A DNA stretch of 64,000 nt from Branchiostoma belcheri. Lineage: Eukaryota > Chordata > Leptocardii > Amphioxiformes > Branchiostomatidae. Position 1 is the first letter of the stretch, and each line of letters begins with the position of its first letter. The notes under the pieces were generated by a model. That model had not been told where the DNA came from. It ran no database searches and worked only from the letters and a program-made list of their open reading frames with translations. A program made the translations under genes and the position numbers. The stretch is from NCBI RefSeq assembly GCF_001625305.1, contig NW_017804109.1, positions 1,423,431 to 1,487,430 of the forward strand, in the 5' to 3' direction. This document shows positions 1 through 11,500 of this stretch, piece by piece.

Positions 1-176
1 TGAAAAGAGTAGAACTTGGCCAAATAGATAGAGAGATAACCACAACACGCTGGGGGAGTTGGTCCGCTGGAGAGTACAGTTTGCCGCACCCCGAAGGACC
101 AACTCCCCCAGCATCTCTCTATTTGGCCGATTTGTACTCTTTCTAGTCGCCTTCCGAAGCCTGGAAGAGGCTAGGC
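1..176. repeat. Family A palindromic miniature element, cut by the window edge
   Basis: Arms read AGAGTAGAA(C/A)TTGGCCAA...GGGGGAGTTGGTCCGCTGGA, and inverted TCCCCCAGC...TTGGCCGATTTGTACTCTT, ending AGCCTGGAAGAGGCTA. Other copies lie at 1352, 1808, 3718, 11499, 14499, 14808 and 42055. The element is non-coding and self-complementary. Confidence 0.8.
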
Positions 177-825
177 AGGATTCAGAACTAGGACAAACTT
201 TACCGACACTTCAAAACGTCTCCAAGGGGAAGCTGATAGTTCAAACAAGCAACGATCAGTTTAACAGGTCCTCACTAGGGACCAGTAAAAGCACCTTGGT
301 GTAGCTATTGGAGAGGGGAACAGGTTGCTGTCGAAATCGGCGGACTTCACAAATAATCCTGGTGAGTTTATGGATCGGACATTGGGGTTGATTGGAGCTG
401 CGGAAGTTTTGAAAACACCGAGAGAAGCACCGTAAACATGTTTTAAAAGTTGTAGCATCACCAAAGACCCGCCCAACAAATTAATATACTGTGATCTCTT
501 TAACACATACGCGGCAAAGTAAAATCTTTTAAAAAGTAAATGGCTTTAGCAAGACTCTGCCGGTCATACATGACTAAAAATCCTACTTTTGCGGCAGCTA
601 CTCCTAACAATATTGATCTCCCAAAAAATGTAGATTGAGTTTAATGCGTGACGTTTCCCCCAACGCAATAACAAGCCGATGATTCGAACTCTTAACCTTT
701 TGTTGCCTGTGTTTGCTAACACTTGACAAGAGTACATACAGTTAACGAGCATTTGCTGTTTCGTATCAATCTGGTTTATCACTAACCTAGCCTCACTGGA
801 TCGACTAGGATCGCGCGATCGCGAG
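177..825. other. Upstream non-coding DNA
   Basis: No gene or clear repeat is seen. Short open frames on both strands have no recognisable motif. Confidence 0.5.
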
Positions 826-981
826 TAATCTCCAAGCAGATCCTAGGGTGGCAAAAGACAGCGTCAAATTCGCTAGGCAGTATCCCTTGGCCAGAGAGGG
901 TCCAATACGCCACCCAATGGATACTGCCTGGCCAATTTGATCCTAGGGTGTTTTGCCACCCTAGGATCTGCTTGGAGATTA
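826..981. repeat. Family D palindromic element
   Basis: It begins TAATCTCCAAGCAGATCCTA and ends with the reverse complement, with arms of about 29 bp and a weaker inner inverted repeat (GGCAGTATCC/GGATACTGCC). It has the same ends as copies at 13618, 20337 and 40541. No flanking duplication is seen. Confidence 0.85.
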
Positions 982-3717
982 CCTCATGTGGCAATATCTT
1001 CAGCGATATCTTTCTACCTGTCTCTGAGGACGGATAAACGAAGCAGACCAGAGAAGACAAATGAGTCATTATCAGACGCCTAGACGTCCAAATGACTTCC
1101 CAAATTGCGCTTTGAAAGGCAGGCGATACGGACGACAAATTGCTCATGATAAGGGAACCATTTAACACATGTACGCAGCGTCTCGTTTTGTTGTTGGATG
1201 AAGCACAAACAGCAACGTTAACAGGTGACCTACATTCCCACAATCGCAGTCTCCAAGCAGATGCAGCGAGCAGGCTTATTTTTGGCGTACTTTGTCCGTC
1301 GCTACTCTGGAAGCAGAGGATTTGGTCGGTGGCGAATCATGGGGAGCGGATAGCCTGAGAGAGTAGAAATTGGCCAAATAGACTCGGAGAGAACGTACCC
1401 TCCAGCGGACCAACTACCCTGGCATGTTATGTCTCTGTTTGGCCGATTTCTATTCTTTCCAGCCGCCTCCCAAAGCCTGATGGACTCCGGTTGGGTCGGG
1501 AGACAGGAGAGAGACTGCAGATGGCGACCTGCCAGTGGTTAATCTAAAGGGCGGGGAACTGAGACGACACCCGGGGTGTTCCGTCTTTCGCCTTTTGGGT
1601 TTTGCGCCTAATTGGTTATTTCTGTAAACATGATAATTTGGTGCAGATTCCACACAATTTTAAGTACTATATACTTTAGTATATATACGTCTTCCTGTCA
1701 GTAACAAAAGAACCGCTTGTTTCGAGATGATACCAAGAAAGTACTAGTAATTGAGTTCCGTCAAGACACAAGAGTGTCAGTCTTTTTTTAGCTTTCGAGC
1801 ATCCAAGGTGCGGCAAAATGTACTCTGTAGCGGACCATCTCCCCTGCCATGTTATCTCTCTTGGCCAATTTCTACTCTTTCCAGCCGCCCCCCGAAGCCT
1901 GGTGGAGGCTAGGCTACCCCGGCAGGTCGCCACCTGCAGTGTCTCCTGTCTTCGTGACTCCTAGCCTTCAAGAATCACCTGCACGACCTTGGCTATAAAG
2001 AAAGACGGAGAAACGGCCGTCAGACGCAACCTTCCCTCCCCCAAACTTCCTTCCGCTGGTGGAGGCAAGTTAAAGCCGAACCCTCGACATTTCAAGCTGA
2101 AGTTCAAGCCAGCACGCGTGTTTGATTCGTCTCTTTTTTTCATCGTCTCTCAATTCTCTGTAGTCGTGAACCTTCTCCTGTTTTTCTTTCATGCATTGAA
2201 GGTCTTTCTCGGAGAGGAAGAATGAAAGACTTCCGTTGAACTTGAAGTCAGAAACCTTGAGACGGTATTTTATAATTTATTCCCAATGAGACTTGAATCA
2301 GGGGAAAAGCGGTGTTAAATCATCACGACAGCGCAAACTTTATTCGCAAATATAGTACAGGAAAAGGAAACTGCAATGTTAATTTTCTCAGCGTTTTTAT
2401 GTATCTGTTTTCATTTTCGCCTACTTAGGAAGCCAATCATTGTACGTGTACTTGCTGCATATCATTTGACAATGAATCTGTAGTAGTAAAAGAACAACGC
2501 CCGACTACGTCACCATTCACAAACGTTCATTCATAAAAATCTTGTCCGACCAATTGACGAATGGATTAAAACAAATGCAAACCTAACAGTCCCGTCATGA
2601 TAGGATTTGTACCTTGATCCGGCACGTTTATTTTCCTTTCAGTGTCTAATGAAAATCGGGAAATCAGTTGTCCCCAATTCACAGCCGATTGTCTGCGCAA
2701 AAGGACAACAAAAACAAAAACTTGCTGTTCTTTTAATGATAATGAATGAATGAAGACCTTTACTGTACACACATACCCACTGGGTTAAGTACAGGTCACA
2801 ACAAAAGAATGGAATACAGATAAAGTTACATATATACATCGTCAAGTAATTACAATTAAGTAAATCTGATTTCATCTTGTTTGTAGTAATGGTAAAAAGG
2901 TAAGAACAGCCTACGATATGTTTCAATACAGAAGGTTTGTCTAAGCTCATTAGAAATATAGATTTATATGTACAGCTTAGATGTATAAAGAAGGGGAACA
3001 TAGATTGTATCAAATTATAAAGATCTGCTCTCTTTGTTGTATAGTTTACATTCTGTTACAAAATGTTTCTCAGTACCGACATAGTCATTATGATAATACG
3101 ACTCGCGCCCAGTCATTCAGCCTTTTGTTTCTGTGTATAAGTTTTGGCGACAGGGAAGAAGGGGCCAGATTAGAATAATCTTTGCCAGATTACCTCTAAT
3201 TGGCGCTAAGAAAACACGTTTGAATCGCCGTCTTTGATCGGCGATGCGGAATTTTTACATGCGAAAGCGCGCTGTTGGTTTTGCTAATCCGACTTGCAGT
3301 ACCGCAACTCGCCGCTTGGAGTCAATTAGGAGCCACCGCGTCTCTGGCCCTTGGCTTGGTGGTTTTGCGGTAGCGTTGGACGCTTGCCACTTTTCAAACA
3401 TTGCAGGATAAGAAGAAACTATACTTTGCAGCGAAGCTTCTGAGTGTCTTACAAGTTGTAGATTGTGCATATGTTGAGAACTGTTCGAAATAGTGTTAGA
3501 AAAATAGAATCATAACTTAAAAACTTTTACTTGTAGCAAGAAGGTTCATTTTTGTCCACCATATACTAGTACATCATTACTACATGTATATCGTCCCTAG
3601 ACATAGATACATGTAGGTACAAATACGCCACAATAACACGAGACAAAAGAAACGTTTTCTGTTGCAAACACACATACATGTATGTAAAGGCATGTCATGA
3701 TTTGCTCCAGATTTTCG
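982..3717. repeat. Upstream non-coding DNA with two family A fragments
   Basis: Family A copies lie at 1352-1487 (both arms, worn) and 1808-1914 (right half, ending AAGCCTGGTGGAGGCTA). The remainder, including 1920-3717, has only short open frames on both strands and no gene I can support. Confidence 0.65.
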
Positions 3718-3920
3718 TAGCCTCTACCAGGCACCGCGGATCGCTGGAAAAATAGTAGAAATTGGCCAAAATAGAAGGAATACTATACCGGGGGAGTTTA
3801 TATTTTGTCGCAAAATGTACGTACCCTTTCTGGTTGGCTAACTACCCTGGTGTTCTATTCCCTTTATTTTGGCCAATTTCTACTATTTTTCCAGCGATCC
3901 GCGGTGCCTGGTAGACGCTA
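3718..3920. repeat. Family A variant, full palindrome
   Basis: TAGCCTCTACCAGGCACCGC at the left is mirrored by GCGGTGCCTGGTAGACGCTA at the right. Inner arms TAGTAGAAATTGGCCAAAAT and its complement also pair, so nearly the whole 203 bp can fold back. Confidence 0.85.
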
Positions 3921-4105
3921 AAAGTAAAGATTATCCCAGTGCCCCAGAAAGCGTGTAGACAACTCGCCAGGCCCCCGTCGGGAGACCAGACAGGCATGAC
4001 CATCGAATTTTCCGCCTGCTCCGGCCCCTACTGTGCACCGATCCAAGATAAGATTACAGAATTCTTCCTGCGCTTTCACCGATTTTCTACGCCAAATGGT
4101 AGCTT

Positions 4106-4194
4106 CTAGCCTGGGTACCATCCGGATTTTCGCTACGCAACGCTTGATTTTTTCAAGCGTTGTGTAGCGAAAATCCGGATGGTACCCAGGCTAG
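4106..4194. repeat. Family E perfect foldback hairpin
   Basis: About 42-bp arms, from CTAGCCTGGGTACCATCC to GGATGGTACCCAGGCTAG, are separated by a few T residues. One position differs (GCAACGC against GCGTTGTG). Flanks GGTAGCTTCT and GGTAGCCTCC look like a worn 10-bp target duplication. The sister elements are at 24154 and 31044. Confidence 0.85.
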
Positions 4195-4195
4195 G

Positions 4196-4879
4196 TAGCC
4201 TCCGCACTCCAGGCTTTAATCAATGTAGAACTGGGGGTTTGGTGGTCTTCGGCTGTTTTCTGATTTGCAAAACGGGGGTAATTCAACCAGGCTGGCTATG
4301 TTGTCTATATGCAATCAGAAAATAGCACATAAAAGGTTCCAAAGACACTGAAGACCCCCAAAACCCCCAGTTTTTGGCATGCTATGCTATTTTTTGCGGC
4401 AGCATCTACACTCTACAACCCGGATATGTAAAGGTGTTTCATTCAAAGAGCATGTTTTTGTTTTCTTTTTTAATCCCCTGAGAGCGGCATTGTTTTTGTC
4501 AATTGTTTTTGGCGTGACTTGTCGCAACTTGTCCAAGTGCTTGACTCGATCAAAACTCAAGTACTCAGAAGTAGCATCGACATTCTCTGCGGTTTCTTGC
4601 TCCCTAAACTCTCCACAGATTCTGTGGAGAGTTTAGGGAGCAAGAAACCGCAAGAAAGGGTTGACTGATTCTCGTTGGAAAACTGCCATAGCATGACAAA
4701 AACTGTGGGTTTTGGGGGTCTTCAGTGTCTTTGGGAGCCTTTATATGCTATTTTCTGATTGCATATAGACAACATAGCCGGCCTGGTTGAATTACCCCCG
4801 TTTTTCAGAACTGGGCTAATCAGAAAACTGCCGAAAACCACCAAACCCCCAGTTCTATAAGCCTGCTATGTAGGATACT
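4196..4879. repeat. Composite inverted repeat: two family B elements facing each other around a 300-bp core
   Basis: The left arm (about 4196-4388) reads GTAGAACTGGGGGTTTGGTG to CCCCCAGTTTTTGGCATGCT. The right arm (about 4685-4879) is family B in the opposite orientation, from CCATAGCATGACAAAAACTG to CCCCCAGTTCTATAAGCCTG. The core holds a second hairpin at 4589-4651. The whole could form a large cruciform or a long hairpin RNA. Confidence 0.85.
4589..4651. repeat. Near-perfect hairpin inside the composite element
   Basis: Arms of about 30 bp (GCGGTTTCTTGCTCCCTAAA and onward) meet at ACAGATTCTGT. The ends differ from family E, and no flanking duplication is seen. Confidence 0.9.
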
Positions 4880-4919
4880 GTTTTAAAGGCTTCCTAGCCC
4901 TGGTTGGCTTACAAAAGAC

Positions 4920-5485
4920 GGACCTCGTGAAAGTGTTTTGTAGATTCAAACTCGCGCGCGTATTCAAATCGCTCGTGTGCTGTGAACGAGCTGTGATTGG
5001 TCGTGGTGGAAGTAAGGGGAGGCACCCGGTAGTTCTACAACTCGGGCGGACGGCCGCAAGGATCTGTGATCGTTCGCTTGCTCACTCGCTGTTTGGGGAT
5101 CGAGTCTTGCGGTTTGGCAAGCGACCAAAGGCAAGCAAGCAAGCCAAGCAGCGAGAGACTGTGTCTACCGACCAGCTGGCTAGCTACCCGGAGTTTTTTT
5201 GGCAGCCGCGCGGACACCGAGGCGAGGGAGCGACGCCCGGCGGGGAAAGCATGGGCCCACGTGCCGCTTACGCTGGAGTACTGCCTCGGTGGTGGAAATA
5301 AAATACGGACGGGAGAAAAAGACGCAGACAACGAAGCAGGCCGTGTGTGTTGTTACTAGTATTTTACTACATGTGGCAGCGAGCGGGTCGGGCTAGGATA
5401 CTGCTCGGGAGCTAGCGCGCCTTCCCCCGAAGGATTTTCTAAACCTCACCGGTGGGATCTAAACTTCGAGCTTCGTACGTTCACC
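4920..5485 (+). promoter_or_regulatory. CpG-rich promoter and 5' leader of the ADAMTS gene
   Basis: Base composition changes sharply here, from AT-rich repeats to GC- and CpG-rich single-copy DNA that runs on through exon 1 to about 5780. An inverted CCAAT word (ATTGG) lies at 4996-5000. An AT-rich, TATA-like word (AAATAAAATA) lies at 5296-5305, about 185 nt before the start codon. The transcription start cannot be fixed from sequence. Several open frames of 70-120 codons cross the stretch, but they overlap on both strands, as expected for GC-rich DNA with few stops, and none has recognisable domains. Confidence 0.55.
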
Positions 5486-5569
5486 ATGGTTGCCCAAGTA
5501 CCGACGTTGTTGTTGTACCTACTCGGGATTTTCCTTGGAGTTGCGGCCGCCCAAGACCGGAGAAGCCAG
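5486..5569 (+). CDS. ADAMTS exon 1: start codon and signal peptide
   Basis: ATG sits in a strong initiation context (TCACCATGG). The 28 codons give M-V-A-Q-V-P-T, then a leucine-rich hydrophobic core, then G-V-A-A-A-Q, a typical signal peptide with a likely cleavage after Ala 20-22. The frame hits a stop at 5639, so the exon must end before that. Exon 2 stays open only if joined in phase 0. The best phase-0 donor is CAG|GCACGT at 5569/5570, a GC-type donor. The phase-0 GT sites downstream (GTTACC, GTTCGG, GTTGGC) match the donor consensus poorly. The exon was too short to stand out as an open frame and was found from its Kozak context and hydrophobic core. Confidence 0.75.
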
Positions 5570-8500
5570 GCACGTTGTGTTACCCTAGTTCGGTACCGGG
5601 GGGTTGGCATAGCATACCGGCTTTGCCGGGCCGGGTGTTGAGAGCACGGGAGAGCGTAGCACGATAGGTTTGAGGGCAGGGCAAGCAGGGTAAAAGGGTC
5701 GCGGTGTTAGGGGGAGAACTAGGAGGGTTTCCCACGAAATTCTCGGAGGGATTCTCACACCGTATGCGGCCAGGGCGACGAAATTTACGCCTGGGCGCTA
5801 AGGACAAGAGTGTGTGGGGATTCCATGGAGGACCACATCGGCTCGTGTCTTGGAAATAATATAAAAAAGTTCGCTACTGCTCTACAGTCTCTCTCTTCTC
5901 TCTTGTCATGTTTGTTTACTTCTTTCTCTCTTCTCTTGCCACATTTTTATCCAGGGAAAAGACAGTTCTGAGGACGCCTATGAGGGAACGACGTTAGCTA
6001 GGCACCCGCAAGAGTTTATGCACCCAGAAGGTAAGAAGAAGCCACCTCAAAAATCTCTTCTAGCATCTCTTGATGATTGATGAATTTCTGCCGGTTTTCA
6101 TATATACAGTATTTGACACTTCGGTAAAATGTTGCAGTGCAGTGTTGCAAGTTGTAGGCTAGCTAGCCGAACCTGTCTGGCTACAAATTTTTGCAACAAT
6201 TTGAGTTTGTTTTGATTGGCCCTGTTTGCTTCTGGCCTGACTTCAATGTCACGGTTGGCAGGCAGAGAGTTTGTGTGTGAGCAGGGAAAGCAGTGGGGGA
6301 GACAAAATTATGCCACAGATAGCACTTAGCAGGTGGCAATGAAGCAAGGTTACTGTATGGGGTATATTCTCTTGGCTAAACCCTTCTAAAACAGACCCAA
6401 AACGTTTTCTTTTCAGTATGTGTCGTTGGGATACAGATTTATTGTAATTGTTGGTTTCTTTTTTTGTGTGTGTGTGCAGAATTTGAAATCGTGGCCCCAC
6501 ACTTGCTGAAAAAAGGTTACCGTATGGGCCTAATGGGGTATTCCCTTGACTAAACCCTTCTAAAACAGACCCAAAACGTCGTCTTTTAAGTATGTGTTGC
6601 GGAGATATAAATTTATGGTAATTGTTGCTTTCTTTCTTGCAGAATTTGAAATCGTGGCCCCACACTTGCTCGACGTGCATGGGAATTACCTCTCGCATGA
6701 TTGGCACGGGCGACGCCCACCCGGCTCGACCAATCAGGACGCAGGAGCCTTCCACGTCAAGTTGCGCGGGCACGGACAAGACTTCCACGTGGTGCTGTCA
6801 CCAAATCATAAACTTCTCGCGCCCGGATTCGCCGTACACCGTCGACGGAAAAACAAGCCCACCGAAATCGAAAAATACGACCAATCAAGACATTGCCACT
6901 TCCACGGGAAACTCCTTTCGCATGGATCATCATCTTCTGCAGCCTTAAGCACGTGTGGCGGGTTGGTAAGTAACGTTACCTGCACTTATAAGCCTCCTCT
7001 TCTCTCCTTGCAATAGATACAGGACTTGCGTGTGTGCATTCACCGTACACAATTGAACCAGTCTACCATAAGGAGGTGTAAGCGTTTGCTTGAACAGATG
7101 GCCTTCTGGCTGCCGGGCCGGCCCTTTCACTCGAGCCGTTCGGTGTTTGCCCGGGTGCTGAAAGGTTATACCAAACAATATCGTACACGCTGTATTTGTT
7201 TCCAATTATTGTAAGCGGAGTCTGTGAGGTGCGTTTGTCCCTTCGCCGGGCGAGGGCTTATCCAGGGTCGCGAGGAACAATTCGTTTAGGACCTCATTAC
7301 TGAATACTTGCCACTCTTTGGGAGAAGGATAAATAAACAATAAGTGACAGGGTAGTGAAAGGGGGGGTTTGGTGTAGCCACACCTTGGCTTTGGTGCTGG
7401 GATCAGGGCTTTGTGGTACAGAAAAATGGACTTTTAAGTAAGTTAGACCGATCCTGTAGACCTAAGTTAGAAACTCAGGAATGCAAAAGTCAAATGTACA
7501 AATGAAGAAACTTTGACGGACATGTTTTCACTCTCTTATTGGTTAAATTTCGGCTTTGTGCTGCCAAAAATGGACTTTTAAGTAAGTTAGACCGATCCCA
7601 TAGCCCTGCCTAGACCTCTGGTAGAAACTCAAGAATGCAAAACTCAAACCTACAGATGAAAAAAAACTTTGACGGACATGTTTCCACTCTCTTATTGGTC
7701 GATTGGTCTTTTTGATGGAAAGTTGGAAAGAGTTTGCATAAGAAAAAATTGCCCAAACTTATGCCAAAGAAAGCTCCTTAAATATATTATATTACTTGTA
7801 TTCCTTGTTACTTGTTAGTTCTAAGATAGGATGTCCACTACTTGGACGTATGCCCAAGGAATCTTAAGTATGAGATTAGGGTATCAAGATGTGGTTAAAG
7901 ATATCTCCCAATCTCCAACCCTGCCAGGAAAAACTGCTGGTGCTCTCCCTGGAGGATATTCTATACTGTAAACATTTGTCTAATCATTCTCCACGTTTAC
8001 TTTCGGCATAGCTGCACTGTTACAGGGACCCCCTGGCATGTCCACAGACATTTCAGCTCTATCGGAGCATTGTTAGCCCCGTGTTTATGTAGCCTTTTGT
8101 AGTTCAAGTTCGGACCGTCCTCTGCCGATGGTGTCTCACGTTTTCCTGGCTGTGATGTTGGGCCTAGGAAAAAAATGTTGTTCTTCCTGTTTCCTGACAG
8201 ACCCTAGAAAAACCTGCTGACCCTAGAAAAACCTGCCAACCCTTGACTTTTTTTTTTGATTGTGGACCCCTGCAAGGGACATGATTTTTCGATCTGATCA
8301 ACCTTTTCTAGGTCCATGATCTGACACCTGAGTGGTAAATCGTTGTACAATTGGTTCTCTAACATCGACATTGAAAATAAAAGTGTCCTCATGCAAGTTT
8401 TACTTCGTTAAACTATAGTTGGAGCGCTATATGGATATCACTGAAGTAAAAAAAAAAGAAAGAAAAGATAATCCCTAGTTTTCAGGACTGAAACAGGAAA

Positions 8501-11500
8501 CACAACATTTTTTTTCCTAGGCCCTCTGATGTTGTTGTTTTTATGCGGAGGGTCCCTGTCAGGGTCCCTGTCTGACATGTTGGTGTAAATCCGCTAAGCA
8601 GACTGAGCAGCCACCCCCCCCTGCGGCTCAGCCTTGCAGTAATGGTGAGATAATTATAGGGACCGGCCTCCCCCCCTGTTGGGGCCCTACATGTTGAACA
8701 ACCCCCCCTGGTGAGCCGGGATTTGTTGGAACAACCCCCCCTGCTAAGTCGTTGCTACTGGCTTTTGTTAATTGTTTTATCCCAGACGGATTTTATTACA
8801 GACTTGGCTAGAGGTCTTGGAACATGGGCCAAGGTTTTGGTTGAGGAACTTTTGTGAGAGAGATGCCAAGACCGTGTTTCACTCGTTTGAGTGTTGTCAC
8901 TTCGGGACTTGTAAGTGAATTGTGACATTTAATAGTAGATCTAGGGGAAGATTTTTTTGTTTTTGTTGATTTTAAGCCTCCTTGGTTGAATGCATTCTTG
9001 CAGAACAGAGAAAGCCCAGTACCCTATTGCTCTTATGCAGTTGTCATATTCCAGATTCTTCACAATATAATCTCCTACTTTGTGACACAGATATTTAGTA
9101 TCAAATCCTGTATTTTCTGTTTTTGCTTCCCCTCGGTGCTTTACCTTCTTCTACAAGGAAAGATTGATGTTTATTGTCTTGTGTCGTCTGCGCATCTCCA
9201 AGGTGCATACCTGTGTCTACCCTTCGCCCCACCTCCCATACCATCCCCAACCCTGTCTGGGGCAAAAACAAAGAATAAGGCCACACCAATTTAATTTCTT
9301 GGTTAACGGATTTTTCTAGAAAAATAATGGAGCGGGCGGGCGAAAAAAAAAAAAAATAAAAACAGGCCTAGGCATCCTATTATGGCCCAAAATTGCACGA
9401 TAGAAGCCATGAACTCAGCAAACCAGGCTGGTTCAAAATTTAAACAATGAATTTTGAACTTTTAATGATATCACTGCATTGAAAGATAGAATAACTGTAA
9501 CAACTAGGAAGAAAAGGACTGTTTTCAACTGTTCATTGCAAAATATGAGCATTTTGCAGTTGATTCTGAATTTTTTTTTTTTTTTGCAAATCAGAAAAAA
9601 ATGAAGAGGCGAATCCGTTAACCAAGAAATTAAATTGATGTGGCCTAATGTAACTGTAGCCAAAAGGTCCTCTTGATTCCTGTTAATGTTATGGTTAAGC
9701 TTACACGTGTGTGAAACAAGTTAGCAAATTTGCAATTGTTTGAAATAGTATGAGCTGTAGAATCAGTCAAAATAGATAGGATGGTTTGTTGTTTTTGGGA
9801 GTCAGAGGATTGTCAAGAAGATGACACTGTTAGGCTCAAACCCACCTTTTCTGTCATTCCTTCCACAAATCTTCCTCCCTTACGCTTGCAGGATGCCCTT
9901 TGCAGTGTGCATACCTGCATCTACCCTTCGCCCCACCTCCCATACCATCCCCAACCCTGTCTGGGGGAAAAACGGAGCCACATGGACGGAATACAAACAT
10001 GTCAGGACGGTAGACGTAAAATTTCACCTGTTCCTGACAGAGAAGACCAGAGGGTTTGACTCTGCCGCCCTTGAGGTTTCTTGTATCTTCATTTTTTTGC
10101 CTCTTGGTGAAAGAAAAACAGTTACCTTGACTACAGACTGTCAAACATTGTTATAGTAGCTTCTGTTGTAGTCAGCATTTGTGCTGCATTCGATATGCAG
10201 ATTGATTTGGTTTAATCCAAAGACCCATAGCTCATGTCATCTTTCCTTTCCTCGGCACATGCGCTTCTGCTTGTGGGTGTGAGCACCAAATGCTCTCAGT
10301 CTCGATTGCAAATCTGAAGAAAGTGAACATTCTGAGATCTTCTCTCTTAAACAAGTTAATAAGGTAGGGACGAAATGAGAAAAAAAATGGGTGGATCGGA
10401 CCTTTTTAAGCCAGAAAGTTCTGGAATATATGAAAAATATGCTAGGATTTCGTCAAGCTGCTCCCATACTTCACTTTCCATGGAGCTGGATTAAATGTCT
10501 AAAAACATGTTGTGATTTGTAACCGACTTTCTCCCCACTGGGGGTGACAAAACTGCTGTTAGTGGTCAAAATAGTGGAAAGTGTCCTGTTCTACGCTTTC
10601 CCTGGCGGCCTGCGTTTGCACCTGGGCTGCCCCAGACCCGCAGCAAATGGCCGAGTCGGTTCGTGAAGTGGCCGGCGCTTGTTTTGTCAACGCGGCGCAC
10701 AGTAGCCGACTGTTTCCTCTCCACCCACAACAAGGCGGCGGGCGTTTTCACCCCGGCAGAGAGAGAATGGGATCGTGTGGCGTAACGACAGAGCGCTTGG
10801 CTCAGAACCAAGACGTCCCGAGTTCGAATCCCACCATGCTACCGATCTTGTGCCCTTGGAAAAGGCACTTTACACGAATTTCCTCTCTTTCCTCAGGTGA
10901 AAATGAGTCTGTCTGTTCATTCATGCGTTTGTCTGCACCATAAATATAAGTTGAAAAAAACTTGAGTGTGCTGTCGCCGTGTATTGTAAGTAATAAATGT
11001 TGGAATAGAAGAAAAGGGAGAGAATGGACTACGGGACCAGGCAAGTGCCGCCGTGCTTGTTTTGTCAACTCTCCGGCACAATGGAGGCGGTTTCCGACGA
11101 CAATGACTCTGGGACGGGGTTGTTTTACCACTTTTTCAGCGCAGGTGTTGATAGAGGCGGGCTGGTTATTGTGGGTGAGAATAGAGCAGGCTCAAAAAGG
11201 TTCTCCTAATTGAAACATATACTTCCACTCCTTATCCTTCAATGCCGATTGCCCTGTGCCAGCTAAATCAACTGGTTATGTGAAACAGGCGACGAAGTTT
11301 GCTATATCAAATGTTTAAAGTAGGGTCAAAAATCAGTCAAAATAGATCAGGTGGTTTGTTGTTTTTTTGGGAGAGAATTGTGGGCCAAGGAGAGGAGGTG
11401 ACATTGTTAGGGTTAAACCCACGTTTTTTGTGTCGTTGGTTAATGGCCTTGTCCCTTCTAATCTTACAACACCTCCTCAGTCTTGTGACCAGGCCAGGCT

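Noticed and set aside
4927..5359. Overlapping frames of 97-124 codons on both strands upstream of exon 1
   Set aside because: GC-rich DNA with few stops. They overlap each other in several frames and none continues into the ADAMTS frame.
6249..6788. 179-codon open frame on the - strand
   Set aside because: It is antisense to exon 3 and to the tandem units before it; its internal repeat simply reflects that duplication.
10766..10840. Possible tRNA-Leu(CAG) gene
   Set aside because: The anticodon arm and B box are present, but the acceptor and T stems do not pair and the sequence continues into a SINE body shared with other copies.
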